The notes: generated by a model not told the origin, from the letters alone. A stretch of 64,000 bases of DNA from Onthophagus taurus (GCF_036711975.1 NC_091967.1:10478001-10542000), one strand, 5' to 3'; positions 1 to 11,115 are shown, counted from the stretch's first letter. Made by a program: numbers and translations.

Positions 1-2119
1 GGAATGGTTTTATTATCACCTTGAATGCATAATTCAACTTTTTCATCAACATTCGAGTTTGTTAAAGATTCAGAAACATCTAAACATTTATTATCACATT
101 TAACATCATTCGATTGATCAATTTCAATTTTATTTGATTCATAGTTTTTAACTTCCAAAATTTTATTTGGAATTATTTTTGTTGAAAACTCTTTATCTAT
201 TAATTTTTTTTCATCAGCTTTCTTCATATTTATTTTAATTTTATCAAAATTTAAAATATCTGATATTAATTTTTCCTTTGTTTCTATGTCATTTTTAATT
301 GATTCGGGACTTCTTAAATCTGGTAAAATGGGCGTACAACTTTCACTTAAATTAATTGTTTTACTTGTTCCTTCTTGATAATGTTTATAATAACCATTTT
401 CGTTTTTTGTATAGGATTTTGAGTATCTATGGTGCTTGTAAATTATGTTATCATCATAATCTTCTTGAGAGATTTTACTGTACATATTACTTATAGATTC
501 AACGCGTTTTTGTTTAATTGGTAAATCGGATTCATCAAAATAATTTTCTTCCCCGGTGCATTCAACTGCTTCCTCTGTGTTAATTTTACTCGGTTCATTT
601 CCATCTAATTCTGAAATACCCGGTGTTATTGTGCATCCATCTAATGTTAATCCTAAAATATTCATTGTTGTTGGAAATACATTTACTGGTAAACCAAATA
701 TAGATTCATCTAAAATAAAAAAATTTACTATGTTAAATTAAAAAATATATATATATTTTACTGTTAATTAATTCAGGGTTATAACCAAGTCGAATTAAAT
801 TTCCACTTTCTTCTAATATAAAAATTTCATCTCTATTTGTAGCAACGTCTAAAATCCTAAAAAAAAGTTTAAAATAAGATGGACAAAATTAATTTAATAT
901 TAATGAACACCTTTGGGTTGTATTAAATTTTCGAACGACGCCCATTTTTTGTGGATCTAATACGTAAATGGTTTTATCATTATAAGTTACTAATAAAATA
1001 TCTTGGAATGTTAAAAGTGTACCAAAAGCTAAATCATCTTCACATAAACTGCTTGTACTTGAGGTCATACTTGTTACATAAACATCTTTTTTCTTTAACA
1101 CATCCTTAAAATATTTCAAATTATATTTTAATTCAAACCTAAGTTAATTATTTACTTTAAAAAGGATAGTTTTTTGTACATTTCCTTGCATATCAGCAAT
1201 CCATATTCTAAGACCAGGGCGTGAACAATAAATATGAGAATTATTTGGTTTTGTGTTATCTGAGTAAATGATTGCTCCATAATTTCCAAACCTAGAAAAA
1301 CTTCTATACTTTAAACTGTCATATCTTTTTGTTGTACAATTACAGTTTACGTCCTTTTTTTCCAACTTGAGTAATTTTCCATTTATCCAATTTCTGACAA
1401 ATAATACTTCGATATGTCGTCGATATGAGCAAATTTTGATGGTAATAACTAAGTTGGACAACCTCATAACTTTCATTGAGTATTTCAATTGATTTACAAA
1501 TATGCTATAAAACATAAATTACATTATCAAAAAAATTGCTTTACTTTTATTTGCTTTTTATTTTACCATGTAAAAATCTAATTCAGTTAAAACAACAATA
1601 CCATTTGAATCACCAGAAAACAATTTCATCCCATTTTTAGACCATTCTAAAGAAGAAATTGACGATTTATGCACATCAGATACTAAGTAGCGTTCCACTT
1701 GTTGTTTCTTTGGTTTTAAATTTTCCGGAATACATTCCGGATGAATTTTTGGTATTTGAAATATGTTTATTGTACCTGATGTAGTTCCACAAGCTAACAT
1801 ATAATCAACAGTTGATATAACTTTAATCACTGTGATTTGAACAGGGCTCTATAACATTTCTTTTTAATTAAACATAATGTATATTAAATTAACTTGTTAC
1901 ATCGCATTGTAATTTTTGTAAATCCTTTTTCGTCCTATTATACCAACAGACTAAACCAATATTTGTACCTAAAGCAATAAATTCGGGGATAACATCTATA
2001 CATGTTATTTTTACTTCTTGACTCAATAATCCACTGTGAACTTTGCGCGGTATCTTTTGTAACAAATCGGGTAAAGGGCCCCATTCTCTTAATACTTGAT
2101 TAGAATTGTATTCAGCCAT
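1..2119 (-). CDS. TECPR2: TECPR2 homologue (tectonin beta-propeller repeat protein), 5' part, runs off left edge
   Basis: Spliced minus-strand gene. Exons I could join in frame: 1901-2119 (ATG at 2119), 1567-1848, 1344-1504, 1156-1291, 911-1104, 762-856 and <1-709. Introns are only 51-62 bp, all GT..AG. The N-terminal WD propeller matches vertebrate TECPR2, for example NGMKLFSGD and SRPGLRIWIADMQGNVQ, and the order of blocks agrees. The long last exon seen here is acidic and low complexity, like the linker between the WD and tectonin halves; the C-terminal tectonin repeats would lie left of the window. TECPR2 is known as an LC3/ATG8-binding factor in autophagy and ER-exit-site function, so a cytosolic autophagy role is inferred. 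Reading without splicing shows a TAA at 1144-1146; the 51-bp intron 1105-1155 removes it and restores a conserved Lys-Asp junction. Confidence 0.85.
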
Positions 2120-2461
2120 ACTATTGCTATATTTATTGATTTACATTTTCACCTTTATGTTTGCAGCAAAGTATCTTTGACAGATGTCACCTATAATAAA
2201 CATTTGAGAAGTTAGTTACAAATTGATAAGATTCAAAATAAATATTGAATTTATTTCTAATTTTATTAATGTTATTTATTTTTATATAAAAATTCATTTT
2301 CAAATATTATTTTCATTATAAAAGTTAAAATAAATTATTGTTAAAAATAAAACAATGAAGTTTGCTGCAAAACCATGAAATATAAAATAAATTTTAAGGT
2401 TATGTGTACTTAACCTAAAAATCGAATTAATTCTAATTTCTTATAAAGAATTTTATAAACA
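2120..2461. promoter_or_regulatory. Divergent promoter between TECPR2 and PPIE
   Basis: About 340 bp of AT-rich DNA separates the two start codons, which point away from each other, so both promoters and both 5' untranslated regions must fit here. No TATA box or clear initiator stands out to my eye. A shared bidirectional promoter is inferred from layout only. Confidence 0.5.
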
Positions 2462-3553
2462 ATGAGCGCAAATTCAAAAAGAACCGTTTATGTAGGCGGT
2501 TTAGCCGAAGAAATCGATGAGAATATTTTAAACGCTGCTTTTATACCATTTGGAGATGTAATCGACATTCAAATTCCTTTAGACTATGAAACAGAAAAAC
2601 ACCGTGGTTTTGCATTTATTGAATTTGAAAATGCGGAGGATGCTGCCGCAGCAATTGATAATATGGTATATTAAGATTTTCTTCTTAAAATCTTTTAATT
2701 AATTTCTTTTTTTGTTCAACTACAGAATGATTCAGAACTTTTTGGAAGAACTATTAGAGTCAATTTAGCTAAACCACAAAGGATTAAGGAAGGATCTACT
2801 AGACCTGTTTGGTCTGAAGATACATGGTTACAACAACATGCTGGTGAAACTATTAAACGAACTGTGGGTGATGGTGAGGAAGGAGTTGAAGGATCTGTAG
2901 AGAAAGTATAAAATTAGATTTAAATAATTTGTTAAAATGGATTAATAATTTACAAATTTTTTAGGAAGGTGAAACAGACAAATCAAAAAAAGTTAAAAAT
3001 CCTCAAGTCTATTTTGACATAAAAATTGGTAAAACCGAAATTGGACGAATAACAATGATGCTTCGAGCAGATGTTGTCCCAAGAACAGCTGAAAACTTCC
3101 GTTGTCTTTGTACCCATGAAAAAGGTTATGGATTTCAAGGCAGTTCCTTTCATCGTGTTATTCCAGATTTTGTATCCTTTTTTTTAAATTAACCTTCCAT
3201 ATTATCAATTTTTAAAACACCTTAATATTAATTAGATGTGTCAAGGTGGTGATTTTACAAATCACAATGGAACTGGCGGAAAATCGATTTATGGTAGGAA
3301 ATTCGCGGACGAAAACTTTGATTTAAAACATACTGGTCCGGGGGTACTTTCAATGGCCAATTCAGGACCAAATACAAATGGCTCACAATTCTTTTTGTGT
3401 ACTGCAAAAACGGACTGGCTTGATGGTAAACACGTTGTTTTTGGACATGTTATTAGTGGAATGGATGTTGTTAAACGCATTGAAAGGTGTGGGACAAAAT
3501 CAGGGGCAGTTTCTGAAAAAATTGTTATATCAACTTGTGGTGGAATATTGTAA
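2462..3553 (+). CDS. PPIE: Peptidyl-prolyl cis-trans isomerase E (cyclophilin-33), RRM plus cyclophilin
   Basis: Four exons: 2462-2665, 2726-2905, 2965-3171, 3236-3553, giving 302 residues, nearly the length of human PPIE (301). Residues about 5-80 form an RNA recognition motif (RNP2 VYVGGL; RNP1 RGFAFIEF). A linker with [17 protein letters not shown] follows, a hallmark of PPIE. The cyclophilin domain is about 140-300, with FHRVIPDF, the catalytic Arg within it, [10 protein letters not shown] and the [10 protein letters not shown] block. The protein is known in animals as a nuclear spliceosome-associated prolyl isomerase that also binds the MLL PHD finger. Nothing is missing. The start is the first ATG after an in-frame AT-rich leader and gives the expected N-terminus. 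Confidence 0.95.
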
Positions 3554-3714
3554 AAAATATAAAATTAAAAATGTACTGAGAATATAATCTTGTATTTTTT
3601 TAAATATAATTTGTCATAATGATTAATTAAATTTCGTTTGTCATATAGGCAACCGATATTACAGAAAGCATCGTTGACGTGGCGAAGAATTCGTTGCGGA
3701 AATATCGCCATGTT

Positions 3715-3786
3715 GTTAGGCAGTGAATGTGGAGCGTATTTTTCGCGGCGAATTTAATTTGTTTGATGTTAGAATTCTTGGAGAAC
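3715..3786 (+). other. Probable noncoding first exon of the MADF-BESS gene
   Basis: A locally GC-richer stretch with GCAGTGAATG (possible initiator at about 3719) ends in a good donor, AAC|GTGAGT at 3787. The next acceptor on this strand that leads to a start codon is TTTTATAG at 5108-5115, just before the MADF gene ATG. This makes a 1.3-kb first intron holding the hAT insertion. The 5' end is a guess; the donor is clear. Confidence 0.45.
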
Positions 3787-3936
3787 GTGAGTAATGGTTT
3801 AATATTTGATTAAAAATACATCTCTTAAACAAATGAAAGAAAACAACGTTTTTCTCCTTTCATATTTTTTGATCTTTTTAGATTCATTTTGTGAGCAAAT
3901 AAAAGCCTATAAAAGTGTGATATTAACCCCTTAACG

Positions 3937-4828
3937 CAGCGTTTCTCAACCTGTGGGGCGCCCCCCCTCAAAGGTAAGAGCCGCACATCAAAATGAAAAA
4001 AACGATAATTATTAATAAAAAAAATTTAATTCACAACGAAATGATGTTTATTCTGACATTACAAAAAATTAAGTAAGTACAGTACACATTTAAATTAATA
4101 TACTATTTAATTATTATAAATATGATTGTATCAGTAGGTACTGTCAAATGCCAAATAAAACTAATAATAAACTCATCAGTACTAAATTAAAAGTAGCTTT
4201 AATAATTATTAGTGACTCCCTTGGGCCTGTCTTGCACAGCAAAGCTTTTCAAAAGAAGGTTTTATATTTCAAATAGCCACTCTCAGTACTTTAAAGCAGC
4301 CATCACAGAAAATCTGGGTTCACAAAGGTAGGATGCTGAAAATGGCAATAATAAAAGGCATCATCCACTCCCGCCTAAAATTCAAAGAGAGATTTATTAA
4401 ATTCTCTCTTGATTTCGCCGCTTGTAGTGAAGTCTATGAAGATTTCTTCTTCTGCAGTTGAGAAACTCACTTGCAACTTGCTACCAATTTGTCGTCAGCA
4501 AGAAAATACTTTTTAAAATTCTGTGCCAAACAACTTTCACATACTGTTCTTCTTCCTTGTATGTTTTGACATACTCATTCACATTTGCAAACATTTCTAC
4601 TTTCTCACATTTCTGCTCCACAGCTCCAATTTTCTACAAAAAGCACTAACTTTATCACTGCTTTCCAACATATGTGTGTAACACATAACACGCTGCACTA
4701 AGGGGATTAGGATGAAAATTTTCAAGGTATACGTAGGTATACGTCTTATTTTATTATTATATGAAAAGGAAAGGTAGGAGACCGCCATAAAAATTGGTCC
4801 CCAAATACTGAAAGGTTGAGAAACGTTG
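3937..4828. mobile_element. hAT-type DNA transposon copy (non-autonomous, decayed)
   Basis: Terminal inverted repeats CAGCGTTTCTCAACCT (left) and, on the other strand, CAACGTTTCTCAACCT (right), one mismatch in 16. They are flanked by a perfect 8-bp target-site duplication, CCTTAACG, at 3929-3936 and 4829-4836. The 8-bp duplication and the CAGNGTTTCTCAACC end are typical of hAT elements. Length 892 bp, far below an autonomous copy. It sits in the first intron of the MADF-BESS gene. Confidence 0.85.
4190..4790 (-). pseudogene. Broken hAT (ZBED-like) transposase fragments inside the element
   Basis: On the minus strand, frames interrupted by stops read KVSAFCRKLELWSRNVRK and then, after a gap, SASYLCEPRFSVMAALK. 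The second block resembles the YLCE..FS..A.IK dimerisation region near the C-terminus of hAT transposases, and the first resembles the KV.AF..KLELW segment of ZBED-type derivatives. No intact frame remains, so this copy cannot encode its own transposase. Family from recall. Confidence 0.6.
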
Positions 4829-5126
4829 CCTTAACGCACAAGCCCGAGTCTGAGTCGAGCTCCCAAAAATGGCGAAATTGTGCAAGCCGCGGGACATAGT
4901 ATACAGTTACATTTACTATATATTTTTATAACTTTCGCGTAAAAAATTGTATGTATAGTTTCAAAATTTATTAAAGAGTACTTATCAGCAATAAAAAAAA
5001 AATTTTTTTTACCAACTTTTGACAAATATAATGTACGTTAAGGGGTTAAGAAAGAAGTTTTGCATTTATTCTAGATAAGATAAAAACTGATAACAATATA
5101 AACAATATTTTATAGCGTTTAAGAAA

Positions 5127-6087
5127 ATGGTGGCTACTGGAGATTTGATTAAAGCTGTTGAGCGTTATCCTGTTTTATATGATTTCAATCATGAAGATTA
5201 TAAAAATATTAGAGAAAAAGATAAATTATGGGCAAAAATAGGATGTCAAATAAAATCAAATGGTAAGAAATTTAAGTAAAATAAGTTATAATAATTAAGA
5301 AAACATTTCTTAACATGATCACTGTCAGAACGGTTTTAACATATTTGATCTTCAAGGCCGAGGTATAAATTTCATTTATGGACAAAATCTTCATTTTTTG
5401 GCGCATAATGCGCAAAGTTCAAATATTTATCATCTTGCAAAGATATTGACCAAAATGGCAGTGAACGTGTTCAAATCTAAAAAAACTTTGAATTGTGTGC
5501 AATATAGCAATAATTAATTTTTAGGTAAAATAGCCAAAAATAAATGGAAGAATTTGAAAGATACATATGCAAAATACTTAAAAACCCATAAAAACGGCAC
5601 TGCCCGTAAAACGAAATGGTTATGGGCTGATGATATGAAATGGTTTAAGCCATATCTGTCATATCCAGAATTAGCTTCGTACATTGTAAAAAATGAAAGA
5701 CATGAAAATAACGAACCCAGTACGCATTATATAGAACCTGTTGATGTACCCTTACCTGAAGCAACAGAAGACAGCTCTGAAGAGTCTCCATCAGACTCAA
5801 CACACTCCATGTCAAATAACGACCCATTACGAGCTTCATCATCAAATGAAACCGTAAAAAAATCAAAAATTGTAAAATGTGTAGCACAGTCAAGTTCATC
5901 AGTCGAAACTATGATTGGACGCTTAGAAAATAAGATTACCATAGAACTAGATGCAATAGATACTTTGTTTCTAGCACATGCAAAAACTATTAAGTCATTT
6001 CCGCCAAGAAGACAAATTAAAGCTAAGATGAGAATTGCTGAAGTTATAATGGATGAGGAATTGGAAAATTTAGGAGAATCGAAATAA
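5127..6087 (+). CDS. MADF-BESS domain DNA-binding protein
   Basis: Two coding exons, 5127-5262 and 5525-6087, join in frame (phase 1) to give 232 residues. Residues about 6-90 form a MADF domain (LIKAVERYPVLYDFNHEDYK, then LWAKIG, KWKNLKDTYAKYLK and WLWADDMKWFKPYL), the Myb/SANT-like fold of insect factors such as Adf-1, Dip3 and Coop. The middle is rich in Ser, Glu and Pro. Residues about 180-225 (IELDAIDTLFLAHAKTIKSF..RQIKAKMRIAEVI) fit a BESS protein-interaction motif. A nuclear, sequence-specific transcription factor is inferred. MADF-BESS genes are greatly expanded in insects, so I do not assign an orthologue. The ATG at 5127 is the first after the acceptor at 5115. Confidence 0.88.
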
Positions 6088-6191
6088 TTTTGATATTTAA
6101 AATATATAAGCCGATGCATATATGGTATTAATAAAATTGCTAGATAACTTGTTGTAATTTAAAAGTATAATTTTTCATCATGATTCAATTT

Positions 6192-6197
6192 AATAAA
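6192..6197 (+). promoter_or_regulatory. Polyadenylation signal AATAAA for the MADF-BESS gene
   Basis: A canonical AATAAA lies about 105 bp after the stop codon on the plus strand. No other candidate is closer. Confidence 0.55.
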
Positions 6198-6479
6198 GAA
6201 ATACAATTAATTTTTACTTTTTAACATTTCCTGTTCAAAAATTGCTGAGCATATTATAAACTTCGAAACAAAGCGTTTTTAGTATAAATGAGCGAATATA
6301 GTGCTTCTCAAGCTTTTTTTTATAGAGAGGATTAGGAAATTTGCTAAATAGGTACACGATCTATGGATCCTAGTTTCGGATTGGCTTCTGGTTCCCTCAT
6401 GGGATCGCTGATCGACTAAAACCCTTCTCCTCCGGAATCGCTCCTCCAAATGGCTGGAAAACTTCTATTTCTTTATGAT

Positions 6480-6690
6480 TCCTCTATTTCACGTTTCATT
6501 CCAGCTACGTTATGAGAGTTGCTCGCTTTGTTATTTCCTCCTTCTCTTCCACCATTACACGCCGCAAGTAGTCCAGGGGATGTTACCGTTTTCAAATCTC
6601 TTGCAACGGAAAATGCAATGTTCGGCAGTGTCAGCTTGACCGCAGTCATCCCAACACTCATTCGTCTTCTGTTTTCTAATCATTTTTAGG
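6480..6690 (-). pseudogene. Non-LTR retrotransposon relic (C-terminal zinc knuckle region)
   Basis: The minus strand reads ECWDDCGQADTAEHCIFRCK around 6600-6665, a C-x2-C..D..H..C block like the one near the C-terminus of R1/Jockey/CR1-type reverse transcriptases. Stop codons follow at once and no RT core is found beside it. It is a short fragment of uncertain clade. Confidence 0.45.
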
Positions 6691-6769
6691 CAGCTATTGA
6701 TTATTAATAGCTATTGTAAGTGTGGGTTTGTTTACAGTGGCTATGACTTGGTTATGACGTGCGAGAGCC

Positions 6770-7310
6770 AAGTCGTTCACCGTGCGAATTTATCTTATAT
6801 TCCTTTACCTTGCTAAAGACCACAGATAACGAGTGCCGACTGATATGTCGTCTCTAATGCCCATTGGCATATCCAAAAAAATGTTTCTAGGCATATACTT
6901 TACATCATCCTCGATATGGAACTAATTGTTCATCAATAGCAACACTTTCATCAGCTTTATGTAAAGTCCGCATTACTGCAAAAATAAATTCCAAGTATTA
7001 GAAATCGTTCAAAATTTATCTTCTTTGAGTCTTTCATCTGGTGTTCTTTTGTCGTAAAAACGCAGAAATCTTGATATACATACAAATCTTCCGACTGCCA
7101 CAACAGCTTTAAACAAAGGATTGATTTTTCCCGAGAAAAGTTTCCTTATTGGCAGCCAAGAAATTGGGATTTTATTCAACACCGCCTTGTAGCACCAAAG
7201 CCAAAAATGCATAAAGCTCAATCAAGTCTATTTCGCGCAGTGTTATGTTTTTCTGTAGGCCTACTAACAAGACTGCTTTCTAAACTTCTGTATCTGTTTA
7301 ACTTCTGCAG
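6770..7310 (-). pseudogene. Decayed piggyBac-type transposase
   Basis: Successive minus-strand frames line up with a piggyBac transposase core: LREIDLIELYAFLALVLQGG (about 7165-7245), then VGRFVCISRFLRFYDKRT with RLKEDKF (about 7009-7095), then AIDEQLVPYRG (about 6905-6945) and a final block with NDLALARHNQVIA (about 6735-6785). The IDEQLVP block contains a catalytic Asp of this family. At least two frameshifts and several stops break it. I could not place its ends or a TTAA target site with certainty. Confidence 0.65.
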
Positions 7311-7319
7311 TGCATCTCG

Positions 7320-8480
7320 ATGGGCACACTGAGAGCCATCATTTGCAAGGTAATCCATATCGTATATGTCTACTGTGGCGTTATTATTGCTTCTATTATT
7401 GCGGCTGAGAGTCGGAATTATAGTTATTCTGTGCCTTTGGTAACTCGCGTTAAAATGGCGAATTTTAAATCGAGGCCCAAAAAACGAGGTGCTGCCAACA
7501 TCAAACGAATCGACGTCAGTGTCGATTATGTGTCTGGTTATTCTGCGCTAAAGACACTCTGCAACACATCTATGCGCAGCGTTGTCAGATTTTCACGAGT
7601 TTTCATTTCACAGCCGATCGTACTTTGAAAAGAAAATAGCCCTTGTAGTTACATATTATGTACATACATGTATAATTGTAAATTATATATTTATTTATGG
7701 AACTGAAGCAGCAAAGGTCCCAACAAAACCCTTGCACTACTTCATATCTACAGCGACATCATCACCTACTTTTACATTCTGCTCTTTACTGATAAGGAAT
7801 TCGCAATGCAAACTAAGACTTCCGTAAGCTTATGCAAAAGATTATGGCTTCCAGTTACTTTTTATGGCAGTGTCAGCATCACAGCTATAATTGTCTTCAA
7901 TCCAAAATATTATCATATAGATATGTGTAGTCGTTGATGAAGTTCTGCATGATCGCTTCGCTTATTTAGCGAAGATCCAGCGTACATTTCAAAAACGGAA
8001 AATTTTCTCAAAGAGTTTACTTTGTTCTCGCGGTATATTTCCTTTAACAATCTGCAGTTTCCCAAACTAGTATAAGCTGTATCCAGCAATCCAAGAGTAT
8101 ATTTGAATTTATTTAACTAGTAGCATCTACATTTCCGTGATCAACAAAAGAAATGTTTTTAAATTAAAATTTTAGGAATATTTAAAAAAATGTTCCAAAT
8201 ATTTTAAGTGTTATATTTCAACAACAATAACAACCCATAGAAATAAAAGATATAAAATTAAAAAAAGAAATTAAATAACAAATATTTGAAAAATATTAAT
8301 TACAAAGTATTCTTGAAACAGCTTTCATTATTCCAAACTCCAAAATAAAAAAAATTCACCTAATAAATAAAGCTGTGACACCAAAATATTACGTAAATAC
8401 AAACTTATATAAAATACACCTAATTTAACAAAATAAACTATCCAATTCTCTTTATATAAGTTACTTTTTTTATTATATAT
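7320..8480. other. No recognisable gene; possible further TE debris
   Basis: Open stretches exist on both strands but none shows a domain or convincing splice sites. A part of about 7920-8090 is open on the minus strand over some 55 codons (around LGLLDTAYTSLGNCRLLKEI) and could be an old transposon coding piece, but I cannot name it. 8160-8480 is simple AT-rich sequence next to the FITM 3' end; a TTTATT at 8469-8474 (AATAAA on the minus strand) may be its poly(A) signal. Confidence 0.3.
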
Positions 8481-8491
8481 TAAATGTTTTT

Positions 8492-9622
8492 TTATCTAAC
8501 ATCCTCTTTATCTACAGGTGCCGCACTTTCCTGTGATTGTGACACTCTTAAAGGCATTCCCATAAATGTACTTTGTCCGTTTGTATTTAAACTTGTTCGT
8601 TTCCGTACAGCACTCACATTGAATGGTGATGTTTTCGGTTTCATATGATACTTAAAAATGCCTTCTCCAGGTAATTTCGGTAACAATGTTGATTGCTTAT
8701 ACCAAAAACGATATGTAAAAAACCATGTTAAAATTGCAATAGCACCCCCCAAGAATTTCTCAATCATTATGTGATAATACAACATTGTACAAATTAACAT
8801 TACATCCCATAATATTTGAAAAATCGTTATTAAAATGAATAAAGATCTTATGTAAGGGGTGTACTTTTCATAATTAATTTTTAATATACTAAATTGTTCG
8901 TTTGATAATCCCCTTAAAATGTTTGTGTTTTCAGATGTTAATTTATTTATCCTATGATGCTCCTCGAGCCGAATACAATCTTTAATTGTACTCCAATTAT
9001 TCATTGATCTACATTCTTCAATTAACAAAAGACTGCCGTAAATTAAAATAAAACAATGTCCAGAAAGGTCAAATCCGTTCCAATGATACCCATTTTTTAA
9101 GCAAGTTTGTTTAGAATCGAATGATTTCGTTGAACATCTTCCATAATTTGCTTCAATTACATTAAAAATAGTTGTCCACAACCACCAAAAGAACGTAGCA
9201 ATCGCTATTCTTATTAAATGATGCTTTATCATCTGACGAATATTTCCACAACAATAAACCGATGATGTTAAAACAACGTATGGCACCAAAATAGTTAAAT
9301 TCCATCCCCAAGCGAATTTTACAAAATATTGATTGATTGCATTATCCGATCGTGATAAATAACTTTTTGGTATAATAATTACATCGGCAATTAGCGATAA
9401 TAAAAATAATGCGGCCAAATAAAGACCAACTTTTAAGTTTGTATCAAAAAAAAGCGATTTTTTACATAAATGTATCATCATCAAACCTAAAACTTCCTTT
9501 ATTGAAGATTGTTCCGTCGTCGGTTTAGTCCCACGGGGTTGTTCTTGTTTCGATTCCGCACTTGTCGAGGGTCGAAAATTTAACCCCGAAGTATTGTGAA
9601 TTGATCTCCTTCTTGTTGCCAT
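8492..9622 (-). CDS. FITM2: Fat storage-inducing transmembrane protein (FIT2-type)
   Basis: A single-exon frame of 376 residues. FIT proteins are ER membrane proteins with about six membrane spans, reported to act as acyl-CoA diphosphatases needed for lipid droplet formation. Hydrophobic segments are visible near residues 63-85, 105-125, 137-155, 187-202, 258-282 and 286-304. The FIT signature GFDLSGHCF (about 183-191) carries His189, and His284 (LYYHIMIEKFLGG) matches the second catalytic His of the family. Both key residues are intact. The N-terminus (about 45 residues) and the Ser/Pro-rich tail are unconserved. A TTTTAG just upstream of the ATG (about 9640) could be the acceptor of a 5' UTR intron. 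Confidence 0.92.
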   Translation of the reverse strand: MATRRRSIHNTSGLNFRPSTSAESKQEQPRGTKPTTEQSSIKEVLGLMMIHLCKKSLFFDTNLKVGLYLAALFLLSLIADVIIIPKSYLSRSDNAINQYFVKFAWGWNLTILVPYVVLTSSVYCCGNIRQMIKHHLIRIAIATFFWWLWTTIFNVIEANYGRCSTKSFDSKQTCLKNGYHWNGFDLSGHCFILIYGSLLLIEECRSMNNWSTIKDCIRLEEHHRINKLTSENTNILRGLSNEQFSILKINYEKYTPYIRSLFILITIFQILWDVMLICTMLYYHIMIEKFLGGAIAILTWFFTYRFWYKQSTLLPKLPGEGIFKYHMKPKTSPFNVSAVRKRTSLNTNGQSTFMGMPLRVSQSQESAAPVDKEDVR

Positions 9623-9649
9623 TATGTCACATTTAATAGTTCTAAAATA

Positions 9650-10050
9650 ATAATAAAATAGATACAGTTAGGTTTTCATAAAATTTCAACTGATTTTTAC
9701 GTAATAGTTCAAATTGAGCACCTGAATTTATAATGAAGATAATGAACAAGTTGTGATGACACACATGATAGAATTTATAACCTAAAAAAATTGTTGAGTA
9801 GGTGGATGACCTATGCACTCTAGATTAAATATGTATAATGATAATAAATTATAATTACTTTTTCTTTAAATAAATTAAGAATAGATATTTTAAGAACCTT
9901 TTAAGCTCTTTAATATAGTTATTTATAGCTCATGGCAGGGTAAAATGTAAGGTTCTTAATTTCTGCTTTGTACGGTACTTTAACTTTGAAGTATGTTAGG
10001 CAACCAAATTAACTAAACAATTTTTGTTGTCTCTCAAGGACGGTAAAATT
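9650..10050. other. Upstream region of FITM, no gene seen
   Basis: AT-rich sequence with no open frame or splice signals of note on either strand. The FITM promoter must lie here. It ends where the CTAGAAC repeat block begins. Confidence 0.4.
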
Positions 10051-10330
10051 TAGTTTTAATTCAACGAAAATATACAGCAATCTAACGTTGAATAATTAAA
10101 ACTAGAACTAACACTATCATTTGAGCTTACACTAGAACTAGAAACGTTCAGGTTTAGCTGTCTTAAGAGACTCACGGCTAAACCTGAATGTTTCTAGTTC
10201 TAGGTTTAAAAAATATACATCAATCTAACGCTGAATAACAACTACAACTAACACTAGTATTAGAACTAGTAATAAATCTTGAACTTGAAACTTTTTAATT
10301 CTAGGTCTAGTGTTAGTTCTAGTTTCAATT
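10050..10330. repeat. Hairpin repeat of the CTAGAACTAGAAAC family, copy 1
   Basis: Arms at 10132-10158 and 10177-10203 pair over 27 bp with one mismatch (CTAGAACTAGAAACRTTCAG then GTTTAGC), around an 18-nt loop. Around it are repeated CTAGAACTAACACTA and AATATACAGCAATCTAACG modules. The same modules, in the other orientation, flank the tandem arrays at 55.1, 56.3 and 63.1 kb, so this is an interspersed element end rather than a local palindrome. Confidence 0.75.
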
Positions 10331-10368
10331 CAATAATAGTATATTATTATATGAGCATATAATGAGGG

Positions 10369-10439
10369 CTATTATTCACTAAGGTTAAGTTTATATCACG
10401 AGAGTAGTGAGTGGCATAATTAACCTGAGTGAATAATAG
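10369..10439. repeat. 20-bp inverted repeat CTATTATTCACTMAGGTTAA
   Basis: Left arm 10369-10388 and right arm 10420-10439 pair with a single mismatch around a 31-nt loop. It may be a small MITE or part of the larger repeat block around it. Confidence 0.6.
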
Positions 10440-10889
10440 TACATTATATGTGAGTGGAATACTATACTTTATTCACGATTATTGAAATTGATTCCATAAA
10501 TTTATTTTTTAAATAAATTTTTGAATAAAGTTTAAACGTCAATGTGACATAAAATTCAATGTTAGCAACTGGAACCAACTTCACAACAAGTTGTCAAAAT
10601 TAAATGTCAATTTTATGAAACGTCGTTTTTTTACGAAAATTAATTAATTTATGCTTAAATCATACGAAAATAGTTATTTTTGATACAAGACAACGAAATG
10701 ATACTTCGAGAAAAAATCGTTCGAGATTCGAAAACGATGAAAGGTTTTATAATGACATTTAGAATTCATTTAATGTTATGTCAAAAACTTAACGTCACAT
10801 AGACTTAACCTCACATATTGAACAAATGTACAATTATAATTTGCATTTAAACATGAAATTAAATGTTGATTATTTTGTGTTTATAGAAA

Positions 10890-11115
10890 CATACCTAGAA
10901 CTAGAAACATTCGGGTTTAGCTGTGTTAAGAGACTGACAGCTAAACCTTAACGTTTCTAGTTCTTCTGTTAATTCTAGTTTTATATTAAATTTCTTAGTT
11001 TCAATAAAAAATATACAACAATCTAACGCTGAATAACAACTATAACTAGTACTCACACTGGACCTAAAAGACCTAAAACTAGAAACATTCATTTTTAGTT
11101 GTATATCTAAAGACT
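10890..11115. repeat. CTAGAACTAGAAAC family, copies 2 and 3
   Basis: A second hairpin has arms near 10895-10923 (CTAGAACTAGAAACATTCGG then GTTTAGCTG) and 10938-10963. A partial third copy, with ACTAGAAACATTCATTTTTA, lies at 11077-11100. Copy 2 is more diverged between arms than copy 1. Confidence 0.65.

Noticed and set aside
556-741. Plus-strand open frame of 61 codons
   Set aside because: It is antisense to the long TECPR2 exon and has no domain.
1144-1146. In-frame TAA that seems to break the TECPR2 gene
   Set aside because: A 51-bp GT..AG intron (1105-1155), the same size as its neighbours, removes it and gives a Lys-Asp junction as in other TECPR2 proteins.
3289-3480. Minus-strand frame across the cyclophilin domain
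   Set aside because: Shadow of the PPIE last exon.
5645-6119. Two minus-strand frames of 84 and 130 codons
   Set aside because: Antisense to the MADF-BESS coding exon; no domain and no splice context.
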